DNA from: Chaetorhynchus papuensis
Taxonomy: Eukaryota > Chordata > Aves > Passeriformes > Rhipiduridae
Length of the DNA: 64,000 nucleotides
Assembly (NCBI GenBank): GCA_013396525.1
Contig: VWYX01000288.1
Coordinates: 640,655-704,654 of the forward strand
Direction of reading: 5' to 3'
Shown here: positions 1 to 13,785 of the stretch, piece by piece
Layout: every line of letters begins with the position of its first letter
How positions within the stretch are numbered: position 1 is the first letter of the stretch
The notes under the pieces: model-generated
The model's input: the letters and a program-made list of their open reading frames with translations, nothing else
Databases searched by the model: none
Told to the model about the DNA's origin: nothing
Made by a program: the position numbers and the translations under genes

Positions 1-2451
1 TCCCCTAACATATGTGAATTATCCTCCCAAAGAGCTATTTTTCTACCAACAATATGCACATCTTTTCAAAGGCAAAGTGGAAATCCCTGCAAGTATTTCT
101 GGTGCTGCTTCCAGTCAGAAATAGCAGTAATCTGATCCACAAGAGAATTGCATTTCTGTTGCTGAATTCCTTTGTACAAGTATCTTTGCTTTGAAAGAGT
201 TTGGCAGCAGTGAGGCACAGGCTAATTATACTTATAAGGTGTGAATCAAAGAAGATTTGCAAGTTTCTGAGTCACAGAAAAGAAGCGTCTGTGGCCTTTC
301 ACCACCTCTGTCAAGAGAAGATGTCACGGTTCAGCTATTTTAGATGCAACTTCAGACCGCTCCCTGCGCCCTGCAGATCCCCATCTCCCACCACCCTCAT
401 GCTCTCCCCAGGCACAGCAACCGGGACAATTCCAGTCTTCTCTTGGGACCTGGGGAACTTCCAGCCTTACTCAAACCTGCTGTTGTTAATGGGATGCATC
501 ACCACAGGCTGCAGTGTGAGAGAGCTGAAAAAATTATTAATTTGGCAGCATTCAGCAGACACTTTGTGAGAAAAAGGGGTGACCAAGGAAAGGGCGAGCT
601 ACTCCCCACATCACACAGCACTGAAAGCCCTGGCAAGCTGAGGGCCTAAGCTACAAACAGTGCTGCAGCAGCAGCAAACTTCCAGGAACTGCACTGTGCC
701 TACAGCCTGACTCTGCAACCACATAAACAAGGGACTACAATCAACCAACTCCTTCTGTGCTCCTATGCTGCCCTGAGAGCTCCCACCCGAGGCCAGGTGG
801 TCCTGAGTGTGGGGACAGCTCTGCTGCACTGGCTGTGGTAGCTCCAAGGAGCACATAAAGGTGTTCAGCTCCACTTCCTCCAGTCCCAAAGGTTTCATGG
901 TCTCTGCGATGCTGTTGAGGCCATGTTTAGCCAGCAGCTCAACCACTGGGGTGACTGGCTAAACCCCAAACATGGGAGTTCATTCTGCCCAAGAGATGAG
1001 GCGGGGCAGCCTGTGCCCACAGCACCTGGCAGCAAGGCCTCCCCGCACGGCTCCCAGGGTGATGTGTGCAAGTGCTCCCCTCACTTTTTATCTCTTTATC
1101 CACTGCTCCTGACAGACCTGATCTCCTCCAGGCCTACAAGGATATGCCAAGGACTGGCACGTTCCATGTCATTCCCCTGTCACCACCTGCTGCTCTCCCA
1201 CCCCAACAGACCATTTTGCTGCCCTGTCCCAGACTGGGGGTGACAACACCATCTTCTGCCTTAGAACAGGTCCTCGGGGTTTACAGACAACAGGCATGGT
1301 ATAAAAACTGCACAGCAGCATCAGCAGGAGTGGAGGGTCCTCCACCTTCCAGCAGTCTGTGGGATCTGCCCATCGAATACATGGGTGAATTCTCCCATAA
1401 AAGTCAGTATTGGGCATGCTTATCTGGCTTAATTATTTCCATTCACTGCCACGTTCAGCCTGATCCAGCACAGCTCCATGGCTCCACAGCCACTGTCAAA
1501 CCAAATTCTTCCCTGGTAGTCTGTGGAGATGTGTATTTGTCATCTGCAATCTATTCCTTGGTTTCTGGCATGTATTTTCAGTGCTTTCTCTTGAAAGCTG
1601 TTTCAGATTTCCCCGGGCTTCTCCGTGACCTCTGTGAGCAAAGCCTCACACAGTTTAATTGTTGACAGCTGTGTCAGGAGAAGTATTTTATGTTCCTCTT
1701 GCTGCAGCACTTGAGCTACTACACAAAGGGTAGCCTGGCTGTGTAATGCACCATAATGTGGAAAGCAGACCATGTCTTCTGAGGAGGAGGGTTTGGGGGA
1801 GGGGGGGTTAACTGTGATGTTTTTCAGAGATAATTGCAGTTCCACACATGAAAATGCTTACAAGTAAAAGGCAGCTGAGCAAACAAGTGAAAAGCTTTAA
1901 GTACTGGGTTGGATAAAGGTGAATCTCTCCTCCTTTTCAGGAGTTTGCATTTCAGTTTCATGGTGAAGAAAAATCCAGTTAAAAAGAAAAAAAGAAAACT
2001 CACTTCTGATTTTTTTTTCCCAGGCAAAAGATGGAAAATTCTGGGGACTAGATTGTTCTCCCTTTTCTGCCAGGCTGAACTCAAATCTGAAACATCTGTT
2101 CACATAACTTGAGACAAGCTCTCCCAGTGTAAGCTCAAACTCTTCCTGCCATCAGTAAAGAACTATCAGTTAGGCTTTTTGTGGAAGCCTAAGAATACAG
2201 TTCCCTGCGAACACTGAATAACAATGGGTTCTCACTACCAGCAAATCACTTGCAAAGAAAAATTAGCATCTTTTCCAAGTATTCTAAATCCTAAAATCTG
2301 TTTTTTCTAGAATGACACTGTACACATTATCCTTCAGGAGTTATTCAAATTGGGCAGTACCAGCTACATAAAACAGTATCTCACCCAGCACAGCGGGTTA
2401 ATTCAGGTGATTGCAAAGATAAAGGGCAGGGGAAAATATTCAGTTTTCAAT
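1..2451. other. Intergenic stretch, no gene recognised
   Basis: I see no recognisable exon, RNA gene or complete repeat. The longest open frame, about 199 codons at 1066-1665 on the plus strand, has no domain, no hydrophobic pattern and no family resemblance, so it is treated as chance. In human the interval beyond PFN2 is a large gene-poor region, which fits. Confidence 0.6.
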
Positions 2452-2616
2452 ATAGAATCACAGACTGGTTTATGTTGGAAGAGACCTTTAAAAACCATCT
2501 TGTCCACCAACCCCACCATCAGCAGGGTCACCTTTCACTAGACCAGGTTGCCCAACCTGGACTAGAACACTTCCAGGGATGGGCAGCCACAACTGCCCTG
2601 GACAGCCTGGTCTGCT
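2452..2616 (-). repeat. CR1 LINE 3'-end fragment
   Basis: Read on the plus strand it begins with the reverse complement of the CR1 3' terminus (TAGAATCACAGACTGGTTTA, then GTTGGAAGAGACC). It continues through the familiar CR1 3' UTR text, including ACTAGACCAGGTTGCCCAACC and ACACTTCCAGGGATGGG. It is 5'-truncated, as is usual for CR1, and moderately diverged. Confidence 0.85.
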
Positions 2617-3185
2617 ATTAAGGTACAATCTGCAAGGCAGACAGCAGGATTTTAGCTGAAAGTATTGAGGACCGAATTTGCTCGCAGAACTTGCATACAG
2701 CCCTGGGTTCAGGGCTCACACCCCTCCGTGCATCCCCAAGCTTGGCAGAAGAGGACCTGTGGCTGGTGCAGAGCTCGGCTCTCACACAAACACCTGTGCA
2801 CATGTACCTGTGGGAGGAACACATCTCTGGCTGTACAAGCACAGGAAGTTCAGAAACAGAGCAGTGGCAAATCCAACAAAACGCTGCACAACTGTGCACT
2901 GTCCTGACCCTGTCCCTGCTCTTGCAGCCCTCCAAGAGCTCTCTGTATTCAACATGTTTTGGAGCATGAACCCCATCCTGTCAGAGAAACAGACTGGAAA
3001 TCAGGGTTCCTTTCTGATTCTGCTTCCAGTTCTGTGTGTGTGCGTACAAGTCACTTTGTTTCCCTGCTGTTTTCTCCAGACTCACATGACATGATGTACA
3101 AGTGGGGACTGTCCCCAGCAGCAGACCTGCACAATGTCCCAGTCAGCCAACTGGATTGGAAGTGGAGGGCTCTGGAAGACATAGG

Positions 3186-3252
3186 GGAAATGAAAAAACA
3201 AGAAAAAAGAGAAAAGATAAAAAAAAAAAAGAAAAAAGAAAGAAAGATAAAA
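3186..3252. repeat. A/G-rich low-complexity tract
   Basis: This is an almost pure purine run (A-rich with isolated G) of about 65 bases on the plus strand, interrupted only by a few T. It looks like a degenerate poly(A) or GAAA-type simple repeat. No retroposon body is visible next to it. Confidence 0.8.
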
Positions 3253-6200
3253 AGCACACGTACTTCACCGTATCCAGTAGCTTTCCCGTGTGGAGAAATG
3301 CCATGCTGGTTATTTTTGCCTTCTCCCCACACAGCGGTAGATGGAGCCCTGCTTCCCTGCTCTCGCCAGCCCGGGGATACAGCAACACCAGAGATCCCAG
3401 CACTGCTGCAGGGGACAAACCTGAGGGGTTACACAGGAGGGACCTCGGGCTCACAGCTCCTGCTTGACTCATGAAATTTGCTGAAACTTGTGAATAACAA
3501 AAGTATTTGACTAACCACAGTATTGCCTTTTCTTCCATTTAGGCATTGGGTAATGCTTCTTTCTTTTGTAAACTGTCATCAGGACTACATGGAATTCACC
3601 AATTTTTATTTCTTTTGCAAAATAAGGAACGACAAGTTTTGCTTGCCATACTTAGAACATATGTAATAGTTGTATCATGGCCGTGAGCACTGGAGACTAC
3701 ATTATCCAGAGGATTTTACAGGAACTAAAGGTCAAGGGATCCATGGCCAATTTCTCAACCACTGCTGCCAGCTCTAATGCCTGCAGCCTGTGTGTGACAG
3801 CAGGACAGAGAAGGGATGAGGGAACGCTGGCAGACATTTGCATCTCTGCAAGCTGGGAAAAATTATAAATGCGGATGTTGATTTTCTCTCCCTCCCCACC
3901 TCCAAGTGCTCCCACAAGTGACACTGGTACAGCCTGCATGGATGCAGGCAGCCTCTGGAGTCATGCACCACTTGGACAGAACTAACTCCTGCTGCAGTTC
4001 CCTCAAGACATGTCAGCCAGGTCTTCTACAGCAACAGCTGACAAATGGAAAGCTTTACTGAAATCTCAAAAGATTACATCAACTGGCTCCCCTTGATCAG
4101 ATAGGTGGGTTACTTTGTCATGAAAGGAAATCAAGTTTGACAAGCAGGACTTTCCTCTCATAAAGCTGTGCTGGCTTAGACCGCTCTCTCTTTTTGCTCA
4201 GTTTTTGAGGGGTTGGTTTTTTGTTTTGATTGGATGGTTTAAAGATGCACCATGCACATCCTGCTTCATTCTGCTGCACATCCAAGTGCAGGCTTGACTG
4301 TAAATAAGAGCAATCCATACTACCAGGGAAGGCTACCCTCAAAGCCAGTGTACAACCTATTGTTCTCTGGAAACATTTACTGCTAGACAAGCAATATATA
4401 AAATCACATTTTGTCTTGTTTTAGACGCTTTGAAGAAGACCATGTTATGCAGGTAAGAAAACTGAGATCATTGCAGAGTTATATGAGATGCTGGAGATGA
4501 TATTTGCCAGCAAAGTAACTCAATATACATCTATTCTGGCACTCAATAATTAAAGAGAGGCCCCCAGCAGTGAATTGCAGGATGATTTGCTCACAGCAGC
4601 AGCTCTCCACACTAGAGAGGGGCCAGAAGCTGCAGTCAGGCACTCACAACCGCACACCTCATCTGCAGAGTCCAGCTTCAAAATGTGAGTGGGCAGTGTT
4701 TTTAGCAGTACTGATTTTTCATTTCTCCAAATAGAAATTAACAGCAGAAGGGAGATTAGACACCCATCCCTGAAGATGGGGGTCTTCTACTGATTAGCCC
4801 AGAAGTGACTGACTTTCTGAATTCAAGACCTTATGCTGCCTCTGATCCTGCCCCTGATCCTGACCAGATATAATGGTCTGTTCAGACAGGATCCACGCCC
4901 CAGCCCTAACTGAGTAAAAATCTAGGTGAGGACTTTGGCATTTGATCTTTACAAAGCAGAAGCTAGCAGCTGACAAATTAAATACTTCAGAGTAGAGAAA
5001 ATTAAACAGTCCTGCAGTCACGAGTGTTGGCACATGGAGAGCTGCCACTAAGCTAATAATGGAATTGTCTACCACAGCACAGAGGGATCCCGGCATCCCA
5101 GAGCAGCCACACATCTGGAGACTGGGAACACAGCCATTAGCAACCTATGTTTAAGTAGCACATTCTTGCTACCTTCCTGCCAGCTGCTCATCTTCTCTCA
5201 CCACAGGCCAAGGGCAGAGGCCCACAGGCAGTAATGTGGCACTGGGGACAAACTGGAGCAGCCACATGCACAAAGGAGGGTCCCTCAGTAGAACCCTGCC
5301 TGTCTGCGTACACCTGCTTTATTCAAATCATAAAAAAATGGGCAACTGGTTCATCTGTCACACACCTGCATTTGCATTTTCTGGACACCAGCCTCTTTCA
5401 CTGGTTCCTTCAGGTATCTGTGAGGAGTATAAAGCTGCTGGGGGTGACTGCTCCTGGCTTGCTCCAGCCTGACCCCAGCACAATTTTCTTGTGTGCAGCA
5501 GAGCCACACTGCTTAGGAATGGGAGAAGAATCAGAGCCAGGCAGTGGAAGATGAATGACTGTTGGCTCAAGAGATGTACCATTGGTGCTGACAACGACTA
5601 CTGCATGGTTAATTCGACTATCTTCCCTCTTTGACAATAAAAGAGACCCGAGTGTCTCAGATTCACCAAAGTGGATTTCTGTCCAACTGCCCCTTTCAGA
5701 AGACCTGTGAAAAAAAGAAGTCTTAGGATCAATCAGTATCTTGTTCTCCAAGTTGGTGCATAAAATATCTGGTGCATCCACACAAGCTGCAGTTCAGTCA
5801 ACCCTGATACTGATTGCTCATAGCAAAAGCAAATGAACACAGGGCTCTCCACTGGAGGTGTATGCTCCCAAAAAATCTAGTCCTCTTTGCCTGCAATTGT
5901 AGCAAGAAAATAAAACTGCAGAAAGAATCTGCAGGTTCTTCTATTTAATGTTTCGGTGCTTCCTGGTCAGAGGGATGGTCCTGCACCTATTAGTTTTCCC
6001 AGCAAATACAGCTGCTGTCTTCCATGTGTGCAAGGCCTCCAGAAGTAGAATTTAGATGACAATTTCATCCCTACAGAGACTTCACTTATTGGTACTGCAT
6101 CATCTCCCTGTAGAATGAGGCTTCTACATCACATCTGATTGGGAACACGAGCTTCCAAAAGCCCAGAGCTGCATCAGGTGAGCTTGTTGTTGGTGTTTTG

Positions 6201-8658
6201 ATAACGTTCCTTTGAGCTCACCAGAGCAGGAGTTTGAATCCTGCAGCACTGACTACAGGGGACACATCTGGGATGGATTTCTTCAGGACTGGCCAGGTTC
6301 CTCCACCTGTCAGGAGGAAGGGATGGCTTTTTCCTTGCTCAAGGTATGGATTACTGTGGCCAGGCATAACAGGAAACACTTCTGGAGGCCTGCTCTTTCC
6401 TCAGCACAGGGTGCTAACCATGGCCAAAATGAAGATTTTTGGCACCAAGGATGGCCTCCTGGCCTTCTCTACCTGTGGCTCGTGCATTTCCTCTCTCTTT
6501 GGTCCCTTTATGCTCTCCTCTTCTGCTGCCACCTCGGTCTCTGTGCTCTCCTGCCCCTGCTTTATCTCAAGCAGTTCACAACAGAGCAAATTGTGAAGGG
6601 CAGGAGACAGGAGGAGGAAGCACTGGGAGGCTCATGCCCTCTTATTCCCTTCATCCATTTCTGGGAAGGTGACACTGGACCATGCACAGCGATGGTGTCA
6701 ATACCACACAGGGCAGCAGCTCATGAACTGAAATAGCAAGAACACTGACAGTAGTCACAGGTCTCAGAAAAGAAAGGTGATGTGGAACTGGCTTGTTCAT
6801 CTTTTCCATGACAGGAAACGTTTCAACGCCTGTTATCAGCACAAACATTGTCTGCACCTATCATGCTTTGCAACTCGCCATACTCCATGTTGGGATGTCA
6901 TGAATAAAGAATGCCAGAGTGTTACTTTTCCTTCCACAGAACAGGCTCAAAATGCAACAAAACTCAACCTTCTGTTGTTTTTTGCAGGCTCCAAAGCATT
7001 CAGCTGCTCAGTTTATTGTGTCACAGCCCATGGATGTATCAGCCTTCTAAGTAAAGGAAGCTGGTCACCCAGAGCCAGCTGCTGCAAGGACTGCAGGATG
7101 AGTGGCCAGGGCCAGGGGCCCTTGGGCCAGTGGTGGCCACCAGCTGTCAGCCAGCCTGCCTCAGCCAGACAAAAATCCTCCATTTTTGATCCAAATACAT
7201 TAACAACTGAGTAAAGAGCCAAGGAAGAAAAAGGGCAACCAGCTCTCACAGGTACATACACAGCACTGTCTTCAGCTCCCGTTTTTCAATTACTTTTCTG
7301 CTTTATGGCCCTTAACACAAGAGGAAAAATGGAGGTGAGCTGCAGAAAGCAATCAATTTCTCTTTCAACTTCTCATGCATTCACACCAAAGCAGAGCTTG
7401 GATCAGGGACACCCCCAGGAAGTGCTGGAAAACACATTCAAAGCTTTGTGAAAAATTGCTTTTACAGGACACAGGTTGTTTTGGAAATTGCAAGCAAAGG
7501 GCACTGAAGTATAACAAGTTTTTGAAAGGCCAGCAGAAAATTCCTATGGCATTTCATACACAATAAAACCTTATGACTTCATAATGTTAATCAGAAATAC
7601 CATAAAGAAGCCTTACTGGAAATCACAAGTGAATCTTTAGGACTTTGATCTAAGCTGGAATCTGGCTGCTTCTGATCTTGCTGCAGAAAGGTTCATAGCC
7701 CTGAAATCAACAGAAAGGACACATCAATAAAGTACATGTAAGAATAAGACCCATTGGGTCTTGTTGGCCCTAAATCTGATTTAGTAAAACCAGGATAAGA
7801 TAGGATGTTAGCCTTGGCTTCAATGGTTCTGAGCTGTCCCTCAGATAAAATCTGTAGCAGAGGAGCTGAACTCTAAAATTAGACAATGAACTAGCTAGAT
7901 TTTTTAAGGATCAAATTCGTTGTATACTTCTCACTAAAAGCTGACTCAAACAGCCTTCTCTTTAGTGACTGCACAGTTAAATTTTGGGGCATCATGTACT
8001 TGCATTGGGCCAAATTGCTACAATTTGCCTCTTTACTTCAAGTGAAGGTTTTCCAGGGAAATAGCTGTTGCAGTAAGGAGCCATCCCTGGGGCTGTAGTT
8101 CACTCTAACATACCAGCTATTCCAGATTTCCTTCTAACCTACATTATACTCAGGTGGAGGTTTCATCAGCTGTAATTTCACTTCATGCAGAAGGTGATTG
8201 TCTCTCACACATGCAGCATAAGCCTGCACAATGGCTCAGCAGCCCCTGGGCTCTGGCTTTCATGGTTGAGAGAGGGCTCCAGTCCCAGGGTGTCACAGGT
8301 ATCAGATATTTGTGTGTATGGATGAGGTACACGGTTGCCCCAAATCTGGTATTTGTAAGTGCAGCTTGGAAATATAAAACGAAAAGGCAGATATTTTATA
8401 AAAACTTGGCCATCAAAACAGGAAAGCAAGAGAATATACGGGCAAAAATCTAATTTCAAATGATCGAAAATGATGCATGTTTGTTTTATAGATATCAATT
8501 ATCTACATAGGCCTTGAAAAACACTCAGAATAAAGCAGGGACATCCCATGGTTTTCCTTTTCACTCAAAGACAGCCTAAAGCAGCAGCTTTGGTGATTTG
8601 CTTTCCAGTGTTTCCCAGGTTATGATGTAAGGAGACAAAAGACATCTATGACTGATCC

Positions 8659-8685
8659 CTGCCTCTCTGCCTCTCTGCCTCTCTG
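8659..8685 (+). repeat. Tandem octamer (CTGCCTCT)x3.4
   Basis: Three exact copies of CTGCCTCT sit head to tail at 8659-8682, followed by a partial CTG. It is a small minisatellite-like tract. Confidence 0.9.
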
Positions 8686-10299
8686 TACTTCATCCCTCTC
8701 TTCACTAAGTGCTTTTTTTTACCTTTCCTCATGACTGACTGACTACCTGCTATGCCAGTCCTGGTTTTCCTCCCAGATGGCAAACATCCATCTCCTGGCT
8801 GCACTCACTTGCAGGAAGCAGCAAACCTGCTTCCTCACTCCCCACAGCACTGAAACAAGTGACATGAGACTAAACTTCACTGTAACCACAAAGGTACCTA
8901 ATCCACTGAAGAGTGTGGGGCCAAGCTTGCATGACACACTGCTTGCAGAAGTCTCAGACTTGGGGGTAAAACAGAGCACCCGTTTTAGGTGTATGTTATG
9001 TGGTAGGTGGAGGCCACTCATTCCACTGTTAGAGGCACGTGAACACAGAAAAACAGTGTTAGACCCAGCATTAGCAGCTGATCATTGCCATGGTGGGAGA
9101 GATTTATCCTGTAGCACCAGATATTAAAGCCTTTACATAGCATGCAACCTGCCCAATAAACCTAAGATCAGGAGATACTGACACCTGTATGGACGATAAA
9201 TAAAGCCCAATAAAAAGACAGAGTTACAAAGACATCTTTAATTTCCATCATGAGACCTAGACCCAGGATGGAGGCTCTGTTCTATGTGCCCCACAGTCAT
9301 CAGTACCCTCTAATTCCTTTAAATGGATTCTCACCTCAGTAACCCAGCACCCTCTGGAGCGAGAGTTGTGAGTTCTCTCACCCGGCCACAGCAAAGGCCA
9401 GCAGAGAGCACCAAGCTTAAACCTATGAGTCTGAAGTTATTTGAAGACAAAAGCACACACAGAAAAACCTCCATTTAAAACATGGGTTATAAAAGCCAAA
9501 CAGTTGTGTGCAGTACTGTGATCGAATGCCATCCTTATTCCATCACAGCTTGAAATAGATTGGGTAACAGGCAAACAACTGTAAAAATCCCGAGCTGCTG
9601 CCAATGAACACGCAGCAGGCAGCGGCACCGTGCTGGCTCACTTCACTTCCAGCACTGTGGCGTTTGTCCAAGGAAAGCCTCCATTATGCTCCAGGAACAC
9701 ACTGACTGTCAATACACCCAGAGGAACCTTGCTGGTAAACTTTACATTGCAAAGGCTCCACAGGCTCCAGCACTGCAGGCTGAGCATGCCCAGACCTCCA
9801 GAGCACCCTCAGCTAACAGGACATAGGCAAAAATGCCCTCATTCCATTTACCCAGTCCATAAGACAAAAGCTAGGCACATGATTCACGGTCTTCCCAAAT
9901 CTTCTGAACCTCTCTGTCAAGCCTAGGTAGTTCTCCAATTTTAGCTGCTGCCTGCACAGGCTTTGTTAGTGCTGGAGGCTGAGGCTTTGTACCAAGCCCC
10001 AGGAGTTCAGTACATTCTGTTCAGAGTGCCAAAGGCACTGAATAACCACTTGCATTTGCCTAAACATAGCCTAAACATATTGCAAACAAATAGCAGGAAT
10101 AAGTTTAGCACTTGAGGCACAATTAAAAGCTAAAAACACCCATCAATAATTTGGTCCTTTTCCAAAAAGACCAGAAAAAGCCAATAAGAATAATTGAAAC
10201 GGTGTTCTTGTACTGCAGCAAAAAAAACAAAGAATAAAAAGGTTGAAATGTTTGCCAAGAACTTTAAAACCTATTTTTAACCAGTCAGTACATTTTATG

Positions 10300-10324
10300 A
10301 GCTTATCTGTAGATAAGATAAGCT
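10300..10324. promoter_or_regulatory. Cluster of three GATA motifs forming an inverted repeat
   Basis: CTTATCT (10301-10307) and two overlapping AGATAAG motifs (10311-10317 and 10316-10322) match the WGATAR consensus of GATA transcription factors. The arms AGCTTATCT and AGATAAGCT are perfect 9-bp reverse complements with a 7-base spacer. Enhancer function is inferred from motif density only. Confidence 0.3.
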
Positions 10325-11763
10325 GCTAAATACCATTTCTGGGGTTTAGACTTTTTGCTACAGGCATGTGCAATCTCTGTCTCTGCCTGAGCCTGGCTGC
10401 TCTCCTCTGTAGCCGCAGCAGGATCGCAGAGGTAGCCAGCCTCACAGCAGAGCTGCTGCATTATGAATCAGATCATGCTCACCAAGGAAAGGAGGCTGGA
10501 GTGTTGAGGGTGGGCTTGAGAGAGCCAAGAGACTCGGGGTGCTATTCTTGGCGGCACCAGCGATTCACCGCGTGACCTTGTGAGAGTGACTTAATCACTG
10601 CATGGATCAGCTTCCCAGCCCCTCTGTGTCAAACCGCAGTGCTGCAAACACCCTGGAGGCTGCTCGCTTTAGGCAAGGGAGAAACAGAATGAGACTATAT
10701 GAAAAAGAAAGGAAATAATGAAGTGCATGAGGATGCAGTCACATTGCTGATTTCAAAGGCAGCTTGGACTGTGTTTGGAGCAAAGGCTCTAACCCACGTA
10801 ATAAAAGAGAAACAAAGTGTTAAAGAAAGGAGCAGCATCCCCATCCCCTTAGTTGTTTTATCCCTCTGGGCATTGGATGAGGCAGATGTTACCTGCACCA
10901 ACATCTGTGAGGCGTCTGGATGCTGCTATACCTGATGAGATTCATCCTCCCAACGTCCCTGCATGAGGGGAGGAGAAGGCCGAGCCCTATTTGGTCTGGA
11001 GCTGGTGTACAGAAGAACACTCCCACAGTTAAAGACAGCCCCCGTCGCAGTACGTGTGATGTGCACCAGTGATGTTTTACTGCAGCTCTGCCTGGTAACA
11101 GCACAGGATACAGCCCACCAGTGGCAAGAGAAATCCCCACTCATAACTGCTGTGAGCTCACCCTGGGCAGCAGCTCAGGGAGCACTGCGGTGCCTCAGTC
11201 CCTGCCCACGGGCCCTCCAGCCAGCCCAAGGCACGGCAGGGTGTCAGCTGGGCTGCCTAGTCACCAGGAGTTTCACTGAAACCATCTCAGCCGTGCCAGA
11301 CAGCAAGTCACTTGATCCGGCACACCCTGTATCGCCCGCAATCATCTCTGCCATAGGCATGCAACAGTCTCTGCAAGGAAGCACCCCACGGATGCTGGAA
11401 CCTGACAGGCTCTTGGTCCATGCAGTATTCAGTGGGTAAGTGTGGCCGAGGGTTCCTTTGCCCGGCTGACAGAGCAGAGGGGGCTGCTACAGCGGCCAGT
11501 CTCGCTCCCTCCCAATCTAACAACAGGCACCTACAGTCCCACTCACTCTCAGGTCCTGGCCGGTTGCACAAGATTGCTTCACTCTGCCCAAAGCCAAGAT
11601 CCAGCTCTAGGTGACTTCAGGAAGCCATTAGCTCTGCTGCTGCACCACAGCAGGATTTCATCCTTCTCTAACAGAAGGCTCCAACTTGGACATCTTACCC
11701 CCACGTCCTCACTTCAGGATCACAACACACCGCAGATCGCACCTGGAAACTGCCTATTTAACC

Positions 11764-11797
11764 CCAGAGGTCTTTTCCAACCTAAACAATTCTGTGC
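11764..11797 (+). repeat. CR1 3'-tail remnant
   Basis: The text CAGAGGTCTTTTCCAACCTA followed by AACAATTCTGTG is the plus-sense CR1 3' terminus. The body upstream is not recognisable, so this is a very short or heavily decayed insertion. Confidence 0.7.
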
Positions 11798-13589
11798 GTC
11801 TGTAAGACTGCTCTGGAAGAAGGCCCCAGCTTCCGCTGCAATAAATGGGAGTTTCCCTGGAGGACAAACCAGTCACCACCTGCTGTGTTCTGGGGCAGGG
11901 ATTGCTTGTTTCATATCTACATTCACAAAACCATTGTCATCAGTTATGTATGTCTGTGTCAAAGCTGTTTTCTGAAATACTGCTAGCCACAGCAGCAGAG
12001 AACGCAACTGCCACCCGATTACCACATCCAGTTTCAAAGCCCAGGCAGATCCTAGATTGCATCCCGCAGCCTGGATTCACAGCTCCACCTCAACATGCCA
12101 CCACATGCTTTATAGGAATGAGCTGCCTCCTCTTCCTGTGCACCACATAATCTCATACTTGCTGTTTTCACTCCTTTACTTCTAGGTTAGCTGTACCTTT
12201 GCTGAGCAGAAATACTGCAATTCCAAGGAAAGCAACAGTGACAAGTCACTTCAAACAGTGACAGTAGCCATGACTGCTAACACATGGCATAGCAAGCCTG
12301 CTGAGCAGGGACTGTCATTACCATTTTACAGATAGGAGAATAAACCCTTTCTGAAGGCAAGGATGCAAACTGGCACTTTCCAAGTGACCAGATTAGCTGC
12401 TTTTGAATGCCAATAATCACTTGTGTTTGCTCTCCATTTACCACGTTAATCCCACGTGAGCACACGTCAGTGACTCGCTCTCCCTTCTGCCCCTGAACAG
12501 CCACAGATCTTCTCATCTCACCCCGTGATCAGTCACCAAACACCCTGTTATTGTCAACCTCTCTGGCAAAGCAGTTACATGATTAACTCAATTTGAATAA
12601 ACTCTGTACCTCACCCAGACTGAAGTCCCCTCCTGCTTCTCCAGAGGGTTTTGTGTGCCTCACAAAGGCCCATTGGTACCATCACTGCAGTCTCTCTTCA
12701 TTGCCAAAAAACTGTTTATAAAGCCCCAAAGCCGCACAGATTACACAAAACCCAATGTACACAAAATCAGGTGTGCCACTGGACTGCCATGCCTGACGGG
12801 ATCCTGCCCCTGGCACAGGTCAGGGACTCGGTGTGGGTCTTGGAACCAGCCTGCCTTGAAGCAGCCAGCAAAGTCAGCTACAGCGTGAACCTACAGCACA
12901 GAAATTCTCTGCACTGCTGTCCTCGTCACAGGGTGCAAGGCAGCTCTCCCCACTGCCAGACACTCTCCACCCAAAGACACAATTTCAGGGAACTCCTGGT
13001 GAAGATCAATGAGCAAGGGAGAGGCTGAGACAGTGGCTCAAACCCTTCTGGTTCATAGGACCCAATTCTGGCCACCACACACAAACCCAGTTTTAGTTTT
13101 GCTACCTCTCCCATTTAGAGCAGCCTCCATGACAAGCACATGCTGTGGTTCCTGCAATTCCACAGTAACCTTACCTGTTAGTTCTCTATCTACACATGGA
13201 TTCCAACCTCTTCACCACAGCCAGAAGCAGGATTTTTTTTCCTAGGATTTACTAAATCTTTTAATCATCTACCTCTGAAATCTGTAATTCTACTTTTTAA
13301 AGTCCAAGTTCATGAAGGGAGATTGAAGTGACCAAACTGCTGGTACCAGGGACAGAAGAAATCCTATTTTTCATTCTTCAGCTGCACTTTATGGCATCTC
13401 ATTTTACCACTGCCAGACAGGGAAAGGCTTACATAAGAGTTAATGCAGAGACTGAAGTGACTTACAGAGCATTTCACTAACAGAAGAACACCCTGCAGAA
13501 ACTGGGAAGGAACAGGATTTGTGTACAGTGCTCTGCTGGGGAACAGGAAGTATTTGGGACCGGAGTGATCTCAAGATATGGCAATACTC

Positions 13590-13785
13590 AACATCATAAA
13601 TACCAGAGAGACTTGGACATGCTGGAGAGTGTAATGAAGAGGCATGAGGATGATGAAGGTGTAGGAACACCTGACAGACAGGGAGAGGCTGAGAGAGCTG
13701 GGAGAGTGCTTTGGAGAGAAAAGATGGACTAAATGATCCCTGTAGGTCCCAGCCTCAGCTGTCCTTCAGTTCTGTGAGAAATAGG
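13590..13785 (+). repeat. Degenerate CR1-like fragment
   Basis: It contains the CR1 3'-region landmark GAGAGGCTGAGAGAGCTGGG and, about 45 bases later, a tail-like string (AAATGATCCCTGTAGGTCCC then CAGCTGTCCTTCAGTTCTGTG) resembling the CR1 terminus. The rest is diverged. Following sequence to about 14,000 has further CR1-like words but I cannot delimit it. Confidence 0.5.

Larger units (their letters stand above)
2617..13589. other. Intergenic stretch with scattered simple repeats
   Basis: No exon with a recognisable product was found in this 11 kb. It holds the low-complexity tract near 3.2 kb, a small tandem octamer near 8.66 kb, a GATA-motif hairpin near 10.3 kb and a CR1 tail near 11.8 kb, each listed separately. 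Several open frames of 100-180 codons lack any family resemblance. Unannotated lncRNA exons cannot be excluded from sequence alone. Confidence 0.5.

Noticed and set aside
1066..1665. 199-codon open frame
   Set aside because: No domain, membrane segment or homologue recognised; isolated in intergenic DNA.
7746..7762. Perfect 17-base palindrome AAGACCCATTGGGTCTT
   Set aside because: Too short to be meaningful alone in a 64-kb window; no adjacent mobile element or gene feature.
11442..11975. 177-codon open frame overlapping a CR1 tail
   Set aside because: It contains part of the CR1 3' terminus and has no family signature.
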